This document shows, piece after piece, positions 5,611-7,440 of a DNA stretch of 7,440 bases. Source of the stretch: Propionibacteriaceae bacterium (GTDB taxonomy: Bacteria; Actinomycetota; Actinomycetes; Propionibacteriales; Propionibacteriaceae); NCBI GenBank assembly GCA_003153855.1, contig PMBM01000095.1, positions 18,634-26,073 of the forward strand. The letters run 5' to 3'. The notes beneath the pieces are model-generated. The model worked only from the letters and a program-made list of their open reading frames with translations, ran no database searches and was not told the DNA's origin. Each line of letters starts with the position of its first letter. The stretch's first letter is position 1. A program made the position numbers and the translations under genes.

Positions 5611-5626
5611 CACCACAAGTGGTGAT
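5596..5626. repeat. three GTGGTGA half-sites in alternating orientation
   Basis: GTGGTGA stands at 5596-5602, its complement TCACCAC at 5610-5616 and GTGGTGA again at 5619-5625. The last two form a perfect ATCACCAC/GTGGTGAT inverted repeat with a two-base centre (5609-5626), and the first two form a second one around seven bases. TGACGCGTCA (5600-5609, taking T5600) is also nearly self-complementary within it. As DNA it looks like an operator overlapping the -35 box of the membrane-protein gene. As RNA, a stem with a CUUG loop would begin five bases after the regulator's stop codon and could act as a U-less terminator. Confidence 0.55.
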
Positions 5627-5631
5627 CCTCG

Positions 5632-7440
5632 TCAGATCAGACCTTGCTCCTGCGCCCGCCGGACCGCCGCGGGACGGGTGTTCACGGCCAGCTTCTCGAA
5701 GATGTGCTTGGTGTGCGTACGCAGGGTGTTGAGGGAGACGAAGAGCTCGCGCGCTATCTGAGGTCCGGTGAGTTCGGTCGTCAACATCTCGAGTACCGCC
5801 AGCTCGCGTGCGCTGAGGGACTCGGCAGCCGTCGCGGCCGACGCGTCACCGGTAGGCGGGAAGGAGCGACGCAGGCGTCGAACGTACTCGGGACGTATCG
5901 CGCGGCGGCCTGCCTCATCGAGGAGTTCAGCCATGGCCGGCCCTTCATCGGTGAAGAGCCGGACATATCCCTCTGGCTCAGCGACGGAAAGGACCTTCCG
6001 AAGAGGCCCCATCGCTTCCAGCAGTCGGCCCTGTGCCTCGAAAGCCAACGACTGGAGCACCAGGATCTCGTTCACGCTGCCACCGCGTCCACCCATCTCA
6101 GCCGCCGCGAGCAAGGTGTCGAGCAGGCGGGTGGCGTTCGCGATGTCAGCTGCATCCTCATGGAAGCGGAAGCGGGCGATGAGGAGCCTCGCGAGTGTGA
6201 TGTGGTGAAACTCCCGCATGTACGAGGGGTCGTCGCCAGGGGACAGAGCATTCTCGGTGGCCCATGCAGTGGCGTCCGCGAGCCGGTTCTGTTTGATCCA
6301 GATCCTTGTCCTCATCGCGGTGATCGAGCGGGTGTCGGGGAAGTAGCCCGGAAGGTAGAGCTGTTCGGCGTGGTCGAGGAGCGCGGCGGCGGCGTCGAGA
6401 TCGCCTTCGGCCTCCTTGAGCCGCGACATAGCGACGTACCAGCGATGGCGGTTCTCGGGAACGCCGGCATGGGTTTCGGATGTGGGGTCCGCCTCCAGGA
6501 TGCTTGTCGCGCTCTCGAGGTCGTTCTCCTCGCGGCTCAGCTCGCTTCTGCCCGGCTGGAGGTCGATCGTCCATCCCTCGCCCGCGGTCGCGGCGAGTGA
6601 GACGGCTCGGTCGTACGCCTCGCCTGCGGCGAGGTGGCGACCTTGAACGGTCAGCATGTCCATCATGACGACTGTGCCCGAGATGGCATCTGTCAGATGG
6701 CCCGCAACTTCGAGGCTTGCCATCGCATCACGAAACGTCGGGACAGCCGCTTCGAGGTCTCCCTTCGCCCAGAGCACGAGACCGAGCAGACCACCGCCGG
6801 CTCCACGGCTGAGATGGTCGTCCGGAAGGCTGAGCGAAAAGGCCCGGCGTGCCTGCGTCTCCGTACCAGCGATGTCGCCGCGGGCCTGCGCGATGGCTGC
6901 TCGATAGGCCGCGATGGTGGCGGGCAGCTTCGTGAGCTCCGGGCCTGGCATCGAGTCGTGGCTGTCCTCCGACGTGAGGGATTCCTCCACCTCGCTGAAT
7001 CGTCGGTCGGCTCCGTCAAGGTTCCCCGCGACGAACAGGGACCATGCGGAGAATGCTCGAAGGACGGGCAGGCGCAGTGTCGTGTCGTCAGGCAGCAACT
7101 TCAGCCAGGCAATCAGAGTGGTGTCTTGGCGCCGACGCCGCATGTTCGTCAACGCGCGTTCAATCAGATGCGCGGCTCGGAGGAAGTCGCGTGCGGAGAG
7201 CGCGTAGGCGATCGCGTCCTCGGGCAGGTCGTGTTCTTCGTGCCAGGCGCTGGCGAGTCGGCGGAGACCATCGGCCCGATCATGGTCCTCACGCAAGGAG
7301 CGAGCGCGGAGTACGTCGGCGAAGAGGTGGTGGTACCTGTACCAGCGGCGCTCGTCGTCGAGCGGGACGACGAAGACGTTGTCGCGTTCGAGGTCGTCGA
7401 GGATCTGGCCGCTGTCGGTCCGACCTGTGAGCGCATCACA
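5632..7440 (-). CDS. MalT-type (LAL) LuxR-family transcriptional regulator, C-terminal 602 residues
   Basis: This is the C-terminal two thirds of a large ATP-dependent activator of the STAND/MalT type. The visible part begins inside the winged-helix segment after the ATPase: CDALTGRTDSGQILDDL (1-17), then NVFVVPLDDE and RWYRYHHLFADVL (32-44), a hallmark of this family. Residues from about 50 to 530 are Ala-rich helical repeats of the MalT/TPR kind, where an inducer or partner would bind. Residues 543-602 are a LuxR/GerE DNA-binding domain with SARELAVLEML, TGPQIARELFVSLNTLRTHT and IFEKLAVNTRPAAVRRA. A TTG at 7296 could be read as a start, but the frame is open and family-like up to the edge, so the true start lies beyond 7440. 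No ligand can be deduced. It sits directly upstream of the membrane and 71-residue genes and probably regulates them. Confidence 0.93.
   Translation of the reverse strand, partial: CDALTGRTDSGQILDDLERDNVFVVPLDDERRWYRYHHLFADVLRARSLREDHDRADGLRRLASAWHEEHDLPEDAIAYALSARDFLRAAHLIERALTNMRRRRQDTTLIAWLKLLPDDTTLRLPVLRAFSAWSLFVAGNLDGADRRFSEVEESLTSEDSHDSMPGPELTKLPATIAAYRAAIAQARGDIAGTETQARRAFSLSLPDDHLSRGAGGGLLGLVLWAKGDLEAAVPTFRDAMASLEVAGHLTDAISGTVVMMDMLTVQGRHLAAGEAYDRAVSLAATAGEGWTIDLQPGRSELSREENDLESATSILEADPTSETHAGVPENRHRWYVAMSRLKEAEGDLDAAAALLDHAEQLYLPGYFPDTRSITAMRTRIWIKQNRLADATAWATENALSPGDDPSYMREFHHITLARLLIARFRFHEDAADIANATRLLDTLLAAAEMGGRGGSVNEILVLQSLAFEAQGRLLEAMGPLRKVLSVAEPEGYVRLFTDEGPAMAELLDEAGRRAIRPEYVRRLRRSFPPTGDASAATAAESLSARELAVLEMLTTELTGPQIARELFVSLNTLRTHTKHIFEKLAVNTRPAAVRRAQEQGLI

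Noticed and set aside
4579..5616. 345-residue minus-strand frame spanning the membrane-protein and 71-residue genes
   Set aside because: Arg/His/Pro-rich out-of-frame translation; the two genes in other frames have coherent hydrophobic or family-like patterns and, for the first, a strong ribosome site.
5644..6600. 318-residue plus-strand frame opposite the LuxR-type regulator
   Set aside because: No domain or membrane pattern and no promoter; the opposite strand encodes an unambiguous regulator.
5632..7296. TTG at 7296 as the start of the LuxR-type regulator
   Set aside because: The frame continues upstream to the window edge with the family hallmark RWYRYHHLFADVL, so the gene is cut by the edge and does not start there.
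1..7440. tRNA, rRNA, CRISPR or insertion-sequence features
   Set aside because: No cloverleaf-like T-arm motif, no spaced repeats and no transposase-like protein or terminal repeats were seen on either strand.

Overview
The window is high-GC, densely packed bacterial DNA with short gaps, 4-base gene overlaps and GTG/TTG starts. Together with a lipoprotein ModA, a helix-turn-helix/Mop protein and a large MalT-like LuxR regulator, this points to an actinomycete (Actinomycetota). A Nocardioides-like member of the Propionibacteriales is possible, but the genus cannot be fixed from sequence alone. No rRNA, tRNA, CRISPR array, insertion sequence or phage gene was seen, and no stretch over 300 bases lacks a gene.

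Region 1 (1-4126, all on the minus strand, so read right to left) is a molybdenum supply locus. It starts with a small protein that joins a MerR/excisionase-like DNA-binding domain to a molybdate-binding Mop domain. Then come modA (molybdate-binding lipoprotein), modB (permease) and modC (ATPase). These four genes are chained by three successive 4-base stop/start overlaps. After a 56-base gap holding a long imperfect hairpin comes a MogA/MoaB-type molybdopterin adenylyltransferase. After a further 165-base gap comes moaA, cut by the left window edge. The set joins high-affinity molybdate import to the first (MoaA) and late (MogA) steps of molybdenum cofactor synthesis. The cofactor-using enzyme is not in view.

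Region 2 (4127-4562) is a 117-base divergent promoter region and a plus-strand gene for a 100-residue antibiotic-biosynthesis-monooxygenase-fold protein. Both divergent genes look leaderless: a TAGGNT box lies exactly six bases before each ATG. The gap also holds a duplicated GCCTAGG and a TCCGC/GCGGA inverted repeat, which are candidate operators.

Region 3 (4563-7440, minus strand) reads from right to left. First is the C-terminal 602 residues of a MalT-type (LAL) LuxR regulator whose ATPase part lies beyond the right edge. Next is a 103-base spacer with a striking cluster of three GTGGTGA half-sites next to a candidate promoter. Then come a six-helix membrane protein of unknown function and a 71-residue conserved hypothetical protein. 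The simplest reading is that the regulator controls the two small uncharacterised genes just downstream. This is the least understood part of the window.
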